Source: Streptomyces sp. NBC_01233
GTDB taxonomy: Bacteria > Actinomycetota > Actinomycetes > Streptomycetales > Streptomycetaceae
NCBI RefSeq assembly: GCF_035989305.1
Contig: NZ_CP108514.1
Location: 372,001 to 436,000, forward strand
Reading direction: 5' to 3'
DNA: 64,000 bases
Part shown: in pieces, positions 16,491 through 24,801 of the stretch
Layout of the letters: every line of letters begins with the position of its first letter
How positions within the stretch are numbered: the stretch's first letter is position 1
The notes under the pieces: model-generated
What the model was told of the DNA's origin: nothing
What the model saw: only the letters and a program-made list of their open reading frames with translations
Database searches by the model: none
Program-made: the position numbers and the translations under genes

Positions 16491-17482
16491 CTGGACACCA
16501 CGGCGGCGCTCGATGCCCTTGCGTGGCCCGGGCATTGCGGTGTGCTACGGCTGGGCGGCCGTTTCAAGCGGCTGTTCACGCACCTGGAGTGGCTGGACGA
16601 GCTCGGCGATACGTCGGTGTGGGTGGACGGCGTCGCCGCGCCGAAGGTCACTGACTTCGCCGGGAAGCAGATGCGGCGGACGCCTCCGAACTGCGGGACT
16701 ACGCGGTCATCAAGCGGGTCGCACTGCCGGCCTGCCTGGCCCACAAGGCGCGGACGCGGGTGCGCGACGACCTGGCGACGATGCTCTGCAAGCGGGTCGC
16801 CATGAAGATCAAGAAGGCCGCACCCTGATGGGGATCAGGGCCCGCACCGCGTACTGGGTGGAAGGGTGGCGACGCTTCGGCCCACCCGCGGGCAACGACC
16901 CGCAATTTGACGATCCGTTCGGCCGCTACGTGCTCACCACCTTCGTCAAGGGCACCGACATTGGCCCGTACGAGGCGGCCAGGCACATCCCCGGCGGTGT
17001 CCGGGCATGAGCTGTCGTACGTGGCGAACCGGCACTTCTCCATCGCGCTGCTGAACGAGGCCTTCGCCGACCTGGTTCAACGCGCACGCCCGCGTCGACT
17101 CCCAGGCATGGGGCGACGGCACCGCCGTGGCGGCGGACGGCACCCACATGGACACCTACATCGCGCTGTTCACACACTTCATCCCGTGCGGGGTATGGGA
17201 GGCCGTCTACAGTCCCAGTTCCGGCACCTGATGCGGGTGGCCGTCTCCGTGCGCGGCCCGCGACGAACAAGGTCGAGCCGTTCAACCGGTTCTCCCAGTG
17301 GGTCGGCTTCGGCCACCAGGGCGTACGCGCCGTGCCTGACCGAGCACATCAAGCGGTTCGGCGAGTACAGCACGCACGAACTCGGAATCGAACCCGACGC
17401 GTACGACCCGAAGCTCGACGTCGACTTCACCCTGCTGCGCGAAGGGGATCTGAACGTCGTCGGCTTGGACCGGGCCGCGTGA
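16491..17482 (+). pseudogene. Tn3-family transposase relic
   Basis: Pieces of one Tn3-type transposase occur in order in changing frames: LDTTAALDALAWPGHCGVLR, FTHLEWLDELGDTSVWVDGV, DPFGRYVLTTFVKGTDIGPY, HELSYVANRHFSIALLNEAF, AWGDGTAVAADGTHMDTYIA and LTEHIKRFGEYSTHELGIEP, ending before a TGA at 17480-17482. Large internal deletions and at least four frameshifts make it inactive. A serine-resolvase relic at 20246 may belong to the same element, with the HelD-type helicase between them. Confidence 0.85.
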
Positions 17483-17589
17483 TGCCGGGTGCGGCCACGA
17501 GCGGTGAGGCGGCGAGCAGCCCCGTGCGCGCGGGCCGGTGTCTGTACCGCGCCGGGTGCGCCCGCGGCGACGACGCGGGCGCCGAGTCG

Positions 17590-19671
17590 TCAGGCGGGCT
17601 GGACCCTGATGGTGCAGAGGCGCTTGGTGGCCCGGGTCAGGGCTACGTACAAGTCCCTTTCCCCACCGGGGCGGGCCGTGATGATTTCCTCGGGGTTCAT
17701 GACGACGACCCCGTCGAATTCCAGGCCGCGTGCTTCGGACGCCGGCACGATGCGTGCGTGGTGAGCGATGCCCTGGGCCGTCAGCTCGCTCACCCTGGTG
17801 TCCGCGCAGATCACTCCCAGAAGCTCGCCCGGGTGCGCGGTGCTCTGGGCGCGGAGTGCTTGAACGACGGCGGCGACCAACCCGTCCGCAGATGTGGTCA
17901 CGGTGCGAGGGCTCTCACCGCTTCGCAGTGACCGCGTGGGCTTCTGGTCCGGAGCGATCCGCGCGAGCAGGTCCCGGACGCTCTCCAGGATCTCCTGCGT
18001 GGTGCGGTAGCTGACGGTCAGGTTGTGCAGTTTGAACCGCGGTCCGACGTGGGGGCTCAGTGCTTCCTTCCAGTCGCGTGCTGTCGCGACCGGGCCTGCC
18101 TGGGCGAAGTCACCCACCAGCGTCATCGCCCTCGCCGGGCAGCGGCGGACGATCATCCGCCACTGCATGGCGGTCAGTTCCTGCGCCTCGTCGACGACGA
18201 CGTGCCCGTACGTCTGCTCGGGGGGGCCGTCGACCAGGCTCGCCGCCTCGTCCAGCAACGGCACATCGGCATCGGTCCACGGGTCGTCCGGAGCGCGCAG
18301 CAGAAGGGACCGCTCCTGCGCGGTCAGGCGGGGCAGGCGCTCGGCGAGAGCGCCGGCGTTCGTCAGGAGCGCCTTCACGAGGTCACCGGGTACCAGCCGC
18401 GGCCACAACACCTCGACCGCTCGGTCGACGCCGGCGTCGTCGAGGAGATCGGCTCGGATGGCGTCCAGGTCCAGCTCGTGGACCGGACCCGAGTCGGCCG
18501 CACCTTCGCCGCGGCGCCGGGCGGCTCCCGTGAACCGGTCGAGGTTGATGCCCGTCATCCTTTCGGCATCGGCGTCGATCTGCTCCAGGAGGTCGCCCAT
18601 GTCTCGTTGCATCGCGTCGGTGACGGCGTCGACCAAGAGCTCTTTGAACACCTGGCGCGCGGGGTTGTGCCCCGGTACGGCTGCCACGGCGGCGTCGCGT
18701 GCCGTGGCGACTTCCTCGACGGAGAGGTGAACCAGTTCCTGTCCGACCCGCACGGTGAAGTCGCCGGCGGGGGCTTGATGGACGCGCAGCAGGCCGGCCA
18801 AGGCGTCGGCGAGGTCGGAGCTGCCCTTGAGGCGCGCCGTATCGAACGGGTCCACCGTGTCCGTGGACACTCCGGCCAGTTCCCGGCAGGTCGCCAGAAC
18901 GACGTCGTTCTCTCCGAGCGAGGGAAGGACCTGGGAGATGTAGTCGAGGAACCGGGCGTTCGGGCCCACCACCAGGACGCCCTCCTCCGCGGCGCGCGGG
19001 AACGCGTACAGGACATAGGCCGCCCGGTGCAGGGCGACCACCGTCTTGCCGGTGCCGGGCCCGCCCTGCACCACGGTCACCCCGCGGTGGGCGGAGCGGA
19101 CGATCTCGTCCTGCTCGGCCTGCAGCGTCGCGACGGCCGCGTGCATCCTGCCCGTACGCCGTGCCGACAGAGCCTCGGTCAACGGGCCGTCCCCCACGAC
19201 GTCCTCGTCGGTCGGGGCGGTCCCGTCCAGCAGTTCGTCGCTCACCGAGATGACCGTGCGCTCCTCGAGGCGCAGGTGGCGGCGCCGCCGCAGGTCCATC
19301 GGGTGGACCGGTGTCGCCTCGTAGAAGGACCGCGCCGCGTTCGCGCGCCAGTCCACGAGCAGAGGCAGGTCATCCTCCTCCGTATGCAGTCCGATCCGCC
19401 CGATGCGCAGGGCCGTGCCATCCGTCCAGTCGATGCGCCCGAAGACCAGCCCCCTTTCGGCGCCCTCCAGCCGGCCGATTTCCTTGGCCAGACGCTCGGC
19501 GGCAATTTCTCTCTCGTATGCCTCACCGGCGCTTTCCGCCGGGGCCTTCAGCACACTCGCTCGGTGTACTCGCGCCTCGGAAAGCCGCTCGGTAAGCAAC
19601 TCATATAAGGAGGACACATAATCCCGCTCCGATTCAACCGCACGCACAGCAGGATCATTCATTTTCGACAA
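17590..19671 (-). CDS. HelD-type superfamily 1 helicase-like ATPase (RNA polymerase-associated)
   Basis: This roughly 693-residue protein belongs to the HelD/UvrD-like class that binds RNA polymerase, recycles stalled complexes and in some Streptomyces (HelR) protects against rifamycins. The N-terminal coiled-coil arm is rich in Glu/Arg (YVSSLYELLTERLSEARVHR). Walker A is GGPGTGKTVVALHRAAYVLY at about residue 203, Walker B is YGHVVVDEAQELTAMQWRMI, and later motifs are TLVGDFAQAGPVAT, SYRTTQEI and DLYVALTRATKRL. TTG 19671 has AAGGAG five bases upstream; GTG 19695 and ATG 19662 are alternatives. A perfect palindrome lies 48 bp upstream. Whether it is HelR or a general HelD cannot be settled by eye. 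Confidence 0.85.
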   Translation of the reverse strand: MSKMNDPAVRAVESERDYVSSLYELLTERLSEARVHRASVLKAPAESAGEAYEREIAAERLAKEIGRLEGAERGLVFGRIDWTDGTALRIGRIGLHTEEDDLPLLVDWRANAARSFYEATPVHPMDLRRRRHLRLEERTVISVSDELLDGTAPTDEDVVGDGPLTEALSARRTGRMHAAVATLQAEQDEIVRSAHRGVTVVQGGPGTGKTVVALHRAAYVLYAFPRAAEEGVLVVGPNARFLDYISQVLPSLGENDVVLATCRELAGVSTDTVDPFDTARLKGSSDLADALAGLLRVHQAPAGDFTVRVGQELVHLSVEEVATARDAAVAAVPGHNPARQVFKELLVDAVTDAMQRDMGDLLEQIDADAERMTGINLDRFTGAARRRGEGAADSGPVHELDLDAIRADLLDDAGVDRAVEVLWPRLVPGDLVKALLTNAGALAERLPRLTAQERSLLLRAPDDPWTDADVPLLDEAASLVDGPPEQTYGHVVVDEAQELTAMQWRMIVRRCPARAMTLVGDFAQAGPVATARDWKEALSPHVGPRFKLHNLTVSYRTTQEILESVRDLLARIAPDQKPTRSLRSGESPRTVTTSADGLVAAVVQALRAQSTAHPGELLGVICADTRVSELTAQGIAHHARIVPASEARGLEFDGVVVMNPEEIITARPGGERDLYVALTRATKRLCTIRVQPA

Positions 19672-19718
19672 GGGGGCTCCTTCGATTCGAGCCACACCAT
19701 ACGGTCAAAGTTCCCTAA

Positions 19719-19738
19719 AAGTAAGTCTTGACTTACTT
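19719..19738. promoter_or_regulatory. Perfect 20-bp palindrome upstream of the HelD-type gene
   Basis: AAGTAAGTC (19719-19727), a TT centre and GACTTACTT (19730-19738) form an exact inverted repeat in an AT-rich patch 48 bp upstream of the preferred start. Its size and symmetry fit a dimeric repressor operator of the MarR/HxlR/TetR kind. No cognate regulator gene is adjacent. Confidence 0.6.
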
Positions 19739-20245
19739 GGCAAGCCATGGCCCTACGACTGAATCCATGACGGCTGACCGTATGGCATATCATGCATTCC
19801 GCCGTTCCGTATATCGCTCATTGCGCTCCCGATGCCCGCCTGCCTTGTGGCGAGCCCGCACTTGGATGCCGGCGATGTTTTGCCGCGCTCGGGAAAAGGG
19901 GGAAGATCCGGCGAAGCGACCGGCGCCATCGAGCTCACTGCCAGGGGGCATCTGATCGCTTCGTCTGGCGACCCGACCGAAGAGACGAGCACAGAATGGG
20001 TTAAGACCTCGACCGCAGCACCACGCCGCCGTCGGTCGCGGCGGACCCAGACTGGATCCGCCGATCTTCGGCCTCCGCGTCTTTGATGTCGTCAAAGGAA
20101 CGAATGACGACAGGCGCGGCGGGCGTCCAATGAACCCGGGCTTTCCGAGGCCGGGCAGCGCGCCGATCCCATCAGATCCGATGACGGCTGATGACAGGGT
20201 TTACTGACAGCTGGGGTCGAATGCGACCACTACAACGGGAACGGC
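19739..20245. other. Gene-poor gap of decayed sequence
   Basis: I see no supported gene in these 500 bp. A short leftward stretch near 20013-20095 (DDIKDAEAEDRRIQSGSAAT) may be the tail of a lost gene. Confidence 0.4.
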
Positions 20246-20330
20246 ATGGCCAACCTGGCCTACAAGCGGGTGCCGACCGACCAGCAGTCGACCGACCGCC
20301 AGAACCTGGTGCTGACGAGGCCGGATGGCT
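20246..20330 (+). pseudogene. Serine resolvase N-terminal fragment
   Basis: An ATG at 20246 starts MANLAYKRVPTDQQSTDRQN followed by LVL. This corresponds to the N-terminus of Tn3-type resolvases, where the usual catalytic Ser in RVSTxxQ is replaced by Pro (RVPTDQQ). The frame then runs into unrelated sequence. It is probably the remains of the resolvase of the decayed Tn3-family element at 16491. Confidence 0.65.
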
Positions 20331-20402
20331 TGGCTGCGCTGGAGCGGCGATACGTGGGACTCGGCAACCGGCAGCGCGGAATGCGCCCGCCTGCGGCCCG
20401 CT

Positions 20403-20736
20403 GACAAATCGCCATCCGGATCTCGCCAGCCAACAGCACGTACCGCACACGAGACGACCAGGAGCAGGCAGAAAGCGCGCCGGAACGCCGCCTTCCCCAC
20501 CGCCAAGCTGGTGGCCGAGGGCGGCCTGCGGTCCTTGACCATGTCACCGATCGCCGAGGAGACAGGTACCGGCCGCGTGACGCTCTACAAGTACTTCTCC
20601 ACGTTGAGGCCGTTCTGCTGGCCTGGCACGAACGGCAGGCCGCCGGGCCATCTCCACCCGCTCGCGGGCATCCGCGACCAGGAGGGCCCAGCTCTCGAAC
20701 GGCTCACGGCAGTGCTGGAGGCCTACGCGGGCATCG
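20403..20736 (+). pseudogene. TetR-family regulator, 5' part, broken by IS256 copy 2
   Basis: The frame reads ARRNAAFPTAKLVAEGGLRS, LTMSPIAEETGTGRVTLYKY and FS, a TetR helix-turn-helix. A frameshift near 20600 precedes VEAVLLAWHERQAAGHLHPL and GPALERLTAVLEAYAGI, where the IS enters. The continuation is found exactly on the other side of the IS. The start is not certain. The gene was already frameshifted or became so after insertion. Confidence 0.75.
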
Positions 20737-22166
20737 GGTCATGTCCCCCTTCGTGGTGTAGCCGATCACTCGGTGGGCGCGTTGGTGGCGTTGGGTGGTG
20801 CGGGGGCGCTTTTAGGGAGCTCGGTGGGGTAGATCTCGTCCATGCTTCCCTCGGGCAGGTAGCGGCGGGGGAAGGCGATCCATTCGTCGTGCAGTTCGAA
20901 GAGCACGGCTGTGACCAGTCGCAGGAGGGCGTCGTCGTTGGGGAAGACCTGGACGACGTCGGTGCGGCGCTTGATCTCGCGGTTGATCCGTTCGAGCGGG
21001 TTGGTGGACTGGATCTTCTTCCAGTGCCGTTCCGGGAAGGCCGCGAAGGCGGTCAGGTCGTCCTTGGCGTCCAGGAGCATCTGTTTGACCTTGGGGAACT
21101 GCTTGCCGAGCATCTCGGCGACGGTGTCGAGCTGGGTGCGGACCGCGTCCTGGGTGGGCTGGGCGAAGACTGTGCGGATGGTTGCGGCGACCATCTCGGT
21201 CGCCTCCTTCGGAATCACCGCGAAGACATTTCGCAGGAAATGAACACGGCATCTCTGCCACGCGGCGCCGAGCATGACCTTGCGGATCGCCTTGACCAGG
21301 CCGGAATGGCTGTCGGACAGGACCAGGCGGACCCCGGTCAGGCCGCGTTCGCGCAGGGAGCGCAGGAACTCGGCCCAGAACGCCTCGGTCTCGCTGTCGC
21401 CGACCATGACGCCCAGGACCTCGCGGCCGCCGTCCTCGGTGATCCCGGTGGCGACGACCACGGCGCGAGAGACGATCTGGTGGTTCACGCGTGCCTTGCA
21501 GTAGGTGGCGTCCAGGTACATGTAGGGGAAGCGGGTGTGGTCCAGCGGCCGGGTGCGGAAGGCGGTCAGCGGCTCGTCCAGGTCCGCGCAGATCCGGGAG
21601 ACCTCGCTCTTGGAGATCCCGGTGTCCGCGCCCAGGGCCTTGACCAAGTCGTCCACCGACCGGGTGGACACGCCATGGACGTAGGCCTCCACGATGACCG
21701 CGTACAGGGCCTGGTCGATCCGGCGCCGGCGCTCCAGCAGGCTGGGGAAGAAGCTTCCGGCGCGCAGTTTGGGGATGGCCAGCTCCAGGTCGCCGGCCTG
21801 GGTGGTGAGCGTCTTCTCGCGGTGCCCGTTGCGCAAGGCGGTACGGGCCTCGGTGTGCTCGTTCCAGCCGGCACCGATGTGGGCAGCGGCCTCGGCCTCG
21901 ATCAGCTCCTGCAGCATCCGCTCGGCGATGCCGCGGACGAGTTCGAGTCCGTCTGCCGAGCGTAGTGACTCCAGCAGGCGTAATAGGTCAGACTGGGACA
22001 GGGCCACCTCGCACCTCCGTTGTTGAACTGGCCGTTCAATACGGAGAGTTGCATGGTGGCCCACCTCATGCGCAGAGAGCGCGAGCCCTCCGCGGGTGTG
22101 CGCCCGGCGAGCAAGCCCGCGCACACCTCACCCTTGATCGGCTACACCACGTGGCGGGACGCCATC
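20737..22166. mobile_element. IS256-family element, copy 2 (1430 bp)
   Basis: This copy has the same length, ends and encoded protein as the copy at 10097-11526 and the same orientation. It is flanked by a perfect 8-bp target duplication GGGCATCG (20729-20736 and 22167-22174), different from that of copy 1, so it inserted independently. It sits inside a TetR-family gene. Confidence 0.9.
20766..22007 (-). CDS. IS256-family transposase (copy 2)
   Basis: The 413-residue mutator-type DDE transposase is identical in translation to that at 10126-11367, with catalytic residues in LDATYCKAR, LSDSHSGL and NPLERINREIKRR. The same GTG start with GGAGG applies. The identity of the copies implies recent transposition. 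Confidence 0.93.
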   Translation of the reverse strand: MALSQSDLLRLLESLRSADGLELVRGIAERMLQELIEAEAAAHIGAGWNEHTEARTALRNGHREKTLTTQAGDLELAIPKLRAGSFFPSLLERRRRIDQALYAVIVEAYVHGVSTRSVDDLVKALGADTGISKSEVSRICADLDEPLTAFRTRPLDHTRFPYMYLDATYCKARVNHQIVSRAVVVATGITEDGGREVLGVMVGDSETEAFWAEFLRSLRERGLTGVRLVLSDSHSGLVKAIRKVMLGAAWQRCRVHFLRNVFAVIPKEATEMVAATIRTVFAQPTQDAVRTQLDTVAEMLGKQFPKVKQMLLDAKDDLTAFAAFPERHWKKIQSTNPLERINREIKRRTDVVQVFPNDDALLRLVTAVLFELHDEWIAFPRRYLPEGSMDEIYPTELPKSAPAPPNATNAPTE

Positions 22167-22460
22167 GGGCATCGCGCGGCGGAGGCACCGTGGCGAACTC
22201 GCCGCCCTCCTGCACCAGGGCGAACACGTCACCCACGCGCAGCAGCACCTGCAGGGCATGCGCCGGCAGTTGGTCGCCGAGGCCGCCGAGACCGGGGACC
22301 TGCGCGGCGATGTCCCGCCCGCCGAGCTCGCCCAGTACTGCCCGAGGCCCTGGCCTCGGCGGCCGCCCTCACCTCTCGGGCCGCCGTCGGGCACCTGGTC
22401 GCCGGCACCCGACGGCCTGCGTCCGGCTCCCTGAACCCCCCGACTCTCCGCTTCGTGTGA
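22167..22460 (+). pseudogene. TetR-family regulator, 3' part
   Basis: Directly after the IS the sequence continues ARRRHRGELAALLHQGEHVT, HAQQHLQGMRRQLVAEAAET and GDLRGDVPPAELAQYC, then in another frame EALASAAALTSRAAVGHLVA and a TGA at 22458-22460. This is the ligand-binding C-terminal half of the TetR protein whose N-terminal half is at 20403-20736. A single-base change of frame near 22336 shows further decay. Confidence 0.75.
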
Positions 22461-22513
22461 TCGGCAACCGGGCTGGCGAGCAGCGCCGTCCGGTCGCCGG
22501 GTAAGGTCGCGCC

Positions 22514-22951
22514 ATGGTCACGGCCCGGGCTGCATTCGGCACGACGCGGACCCGCCGGGCGGCGGGTCCTCTCAGGCTGCTGTGGCTGGCCGCCCTGCTG
22601 TTCGCCTTCCTCTACACCCATGCCGCCGGAGCCGACAGCGCCTCCGCCCACGTCACCGGCGGCGCTGTAACGGTGCCCCATCGGGTGCCCGCCGAGATCG
22701 GTGGCGCCCACACCCACGACGGCCAGAAGCCCGACGGACGCGACGACGACAGCGGGCACTCACACCCCGCCGAGGCATGCGCCTCCGGCCACCCGCAGCA
22801 GGGCATCGACCTGCCCGGCCCGCACTTGGTCCCCCTCGGCGAGCGGACTCCCGCCTTCGCCGCGATGACGCCGCAGCCCTGGACCCAGACCCTCCCCTGC
22901 GGCCTGCCTCCCCTGCGAAGTTCCCTCAGCTCTGTGGTGCAGCAGGTATAG
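22514..22951 (+). CDS. Small His-rich exported protein (DUF6153-like)
   Basis: This 145-residue protein has one N-terminal membrane/signal segment (LRLLWLAALLFAFLYTHAAG) followed by a His/Asp-rich extracytoplasmic stretch (GGAHTHDGQKPDGRDDDSGH, then SHP) and a single later Cys (EACASGHP). Such small His-rich Streptomyces proteins are annotated DUF6153 and are suspected metal binders. It begins at ATG 22514 with AAGG nine bases upstream. The next gene, 112 bp away on the same strand, also has a His-rich tail, so the two likely form a unit. Confidence 0.6.
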   Translation: MVTARAAFGTTRTRRAAGPLRLLWLAALLFAFLYTHAAGADSASAHVTGGAVTVPHRVPAEIGGAHTHDGQKPDGRDDDSGHSHPAEACASGHPQQGIDLPGPHLVPLGERTPAFAAMTPQPWTQTLPCGLPPLRSSLSSVVQQV

Positions 22952-23063
22952 ATCCGGGCCATTCGCCCCGATCTGTCCTGACTCTCATCGCCTGTCCCGG
23001 CCCGCCCCACCGCAGCCCGCCGGGTGATGAGCCACGCACGCAGCACCCAAGGAACGCAACGAC

Positions 23064-23771
23064 ATGACCTCCTCCCAACTCATCGACGCCCGGACCACGG
23101 AGCAGACGTCGCACGCTCCGGCTACCGGGCGGGCCGCCCGGCGCAAGGCCCACTCCTCCCACAAGCGTTCACTGGCCGCCCGCTATCTCGGATACGTCGG
23201 CTACTTCGTCGGCGCCGGCCTCATCAGCGGCGCTGTCGTCCACCACCCGCTCGACCCCGACCGCTACACCCGCATCGCCGGCTACGGCGCACTCGTCTTC
23301 CTCGCCGCGACCGTCCTCAACGAGTTCCTCCTCACCCGCGAGCGGCCCGGGCCCGCGCGCATGCTGATCGTGATCGGCTCCTCGCTGCTGCTCTCATTCG
23401 GCATCGGCATGCTCAGCGGCGGCCTCCAGCACTTCGACGACTTCCCCGCCCGCGGAGCCGTCCTCGTCCCCGCCGACATCGTCGTCTCCTTCATCGCCTA
23501 CGTCATCAAAGACGCCGACACCCCCTGGCAGCGCATCTTCAGCCTGCTGGGCCTGAGCATCCTCGCCGCAGCGGCCCTCGCCCTCTTCGGCCTGCGCGAA
23601 ATCGCCGCGCCCATGGAGACCGCGCCCGGCGGCGGCCACAGCCACGGCACCGCAGAAGAACCGGCAACCGACGACCACGCCCCCACGGCCACCACCCCCG
23701 CGCCGGCCACCACATCCACACCGAAGCCGGCGTCCACGCCCCCGGCTCACAACGACGGTCACAGCCACTGA
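23064..23771 (+). CDS. Membrane protein with His-rich C-terminal tail
   Basis: This 235-residue protein has about five predicted membrane helices (YLGYVGYFVGAGLISGAVVH, YGALVFLAATVLNEFLL, MLIVIGSSLLLSFGIGML, AVLVPADIVVSFIAYVI, IFSLLGLSILAAAALALFGL). Its Thr/Pro/His tail contains GGGHSHG and ends HNDGHSH. His clusters at the end of a membrane protein suggest metal binding or sensing. AAGGA lies nine bases before the ATG. The family is not recognised. Its terminator has been invaded by an IS. Confidence 0.6.
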   Translation: MTSSQLIDARTTEQTSHAPATGRAARRKAHSSHKRSLAARYLGYVGYFVGAGLISGAVVHHPLDPDRYTRIAGYGALVFLAATVLNEFLLTRERPGPARMLIVIGSSLLLSFGIGMLSGGLQHFDDFPARGAVLVPADIVVSFIAYVIKDADTPWQRIFSLLGLSILAAAALALFGLREIAAPMETAPGGGHSHGTAEEPATDDHAPTATTPAPATTSTPKPASTPPAHNDGHSH

Positions 23772-23773
23772 GA

Positions 23774-23799
23774 AGGAGAAGTTCGCCACCCACTTCTCC
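23774..23799 (+). terminator. Terminator hairpin, split by an IS256-type insertion
   Basis: AGGAGAAGT (23774-23782) pairs with ACTTCTCC (23792-23799), three bases after the stop of the His-rich membrane protein. The ninth pair is restored by the T at 27121 beyond the IS, showing the original stem was nine base pairs. The IS entered at its 3' foot and duplicated ACTTCTCC. Confidence 0.6.
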
Positions 23800-23845
23800 G
23801 GGAGTGTCATGAATCAGGTGGGCACTTGCTCAGAAGGGACCCCTG

Positions 23846-24435
23846 ATGGACGCGGAGAACGGTCACCTGATCGAGGACGCTGACGGCGTGTCGGTTGCGG
23901 TGTTCGACAGGGACGTTGACGGTGCCGGTGTGACATCGAAGATGACGGCGGCGAGCCGGGAAGCGGCGGCCGCGCACGGGCTGAGCCCCGGGCTGATGGA
24001 CGAGCTGGCCGAGCTCGCCGCCGGCAAGGTCCGCGACGGCGGGCTCAGGCTGATGGGCGAGGGCGGCCTGCTGGTCGAGCTCACCCGGCACCTGATGCAG
24101 GCCGCCGTCGAGGCGGAGATGGACCTGCACCTGGCCGAGGAGGCCGGCCGCACCGGCGGCCGGGGCTCGCGCTCGGGCGGCAACGCCCGCAACGGCCACC
24201 GGTCCCGGAAGGTGATGACGGAGGTCGGCAGTGTGACGGTGCAGGTCCCCCGGGACCGGCTGGGCACCTTCACCTCCGGCCTGCTGCCGAAGTACGCGCG
24301 CCGCACCGGCGGCCTGGAGGAGATGGTCCTCTCGCTGACCGCGAAGGGGCTCACCTCCGGGGAGATCGTCGCGCATCTCGCCGAGACGTACGGCATGGAG
24401 ACCTCCAAGGAGACGGTCTCCACCATCACCGACAG
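23846..24435 (+). pseudogene. IS256-type transposase, N-terminal half
   Basis: The frame from ATG 23846 (AAGGG eight bases upstream) contains LMDELAELAAGKVRDGGLRL, LTRHLMQAAVEAEMDLHLAE, RNGHRSRKVMTEVGSVTVQV and PRDRLGTFTSGLLPKYARRT, ending GMETSKETVSTITD. The next codon is split by the IS110-family insertion. The downstream half resumes at 26248. Confidence 0.88.
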
Positions 24436-24801
24436 TCATAGTGGTACACGGGTCCCCGGTGGTCGTGACCCAATCACTGACTGACGTCCTGCTGGACTGT
24501 CCTTGCCTTGATCTGTCCGACCGCCGGGGCCCGGTTCCCCAGGGCTCCGGCCGGGCGGAGCATGACCTGATAGGAGTCAGCCGTTCACCTGCGGTTGACG
24601 CCTCGCGAGCGTGAAAATCGGTACGGGGGCTGTCCGCCGACGCCGCTTGATGTTTGGGCTGTGAGCCCGCATAGGAGTCTGGTGAGGGAGCCGTCCGAGG
24701 GGCCGCACACTGTCGTCTCGAGCACGCCGTTCAGCTTCTCTGTCTCCCCTCAGGCTTCCCGGGCAGCCCCCGCCCGCACCTTGCGCAAGGGGAGGAAGAC
24801 G
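24436..24801 (+). ncRNA. Candidate bridge RNA region (left noncoding end of IS110 element)
   Basis: IS110 transposases use a structured RNA encoded in a noncoding end to pair with donor and target DNA, and in the IS110 subgroup it lies in the longer left end. Here the left end is 366 bp and free of a plausible gene. It contains the nonamer ATAGGAGTC twice (24570-24578 and 24671-24679) and GC-rich stretches able to fold. Exact RNA ends and guide loops were not determined. Confidence 0.45.

Noticed and set aside
10089..22174. The two IS256 copies as ends of a composite transposon
   Set aside because: Each copy has its own distinct perfect 8-bp target duplication, so they inserted separately. 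The outer flanks do not match each other.
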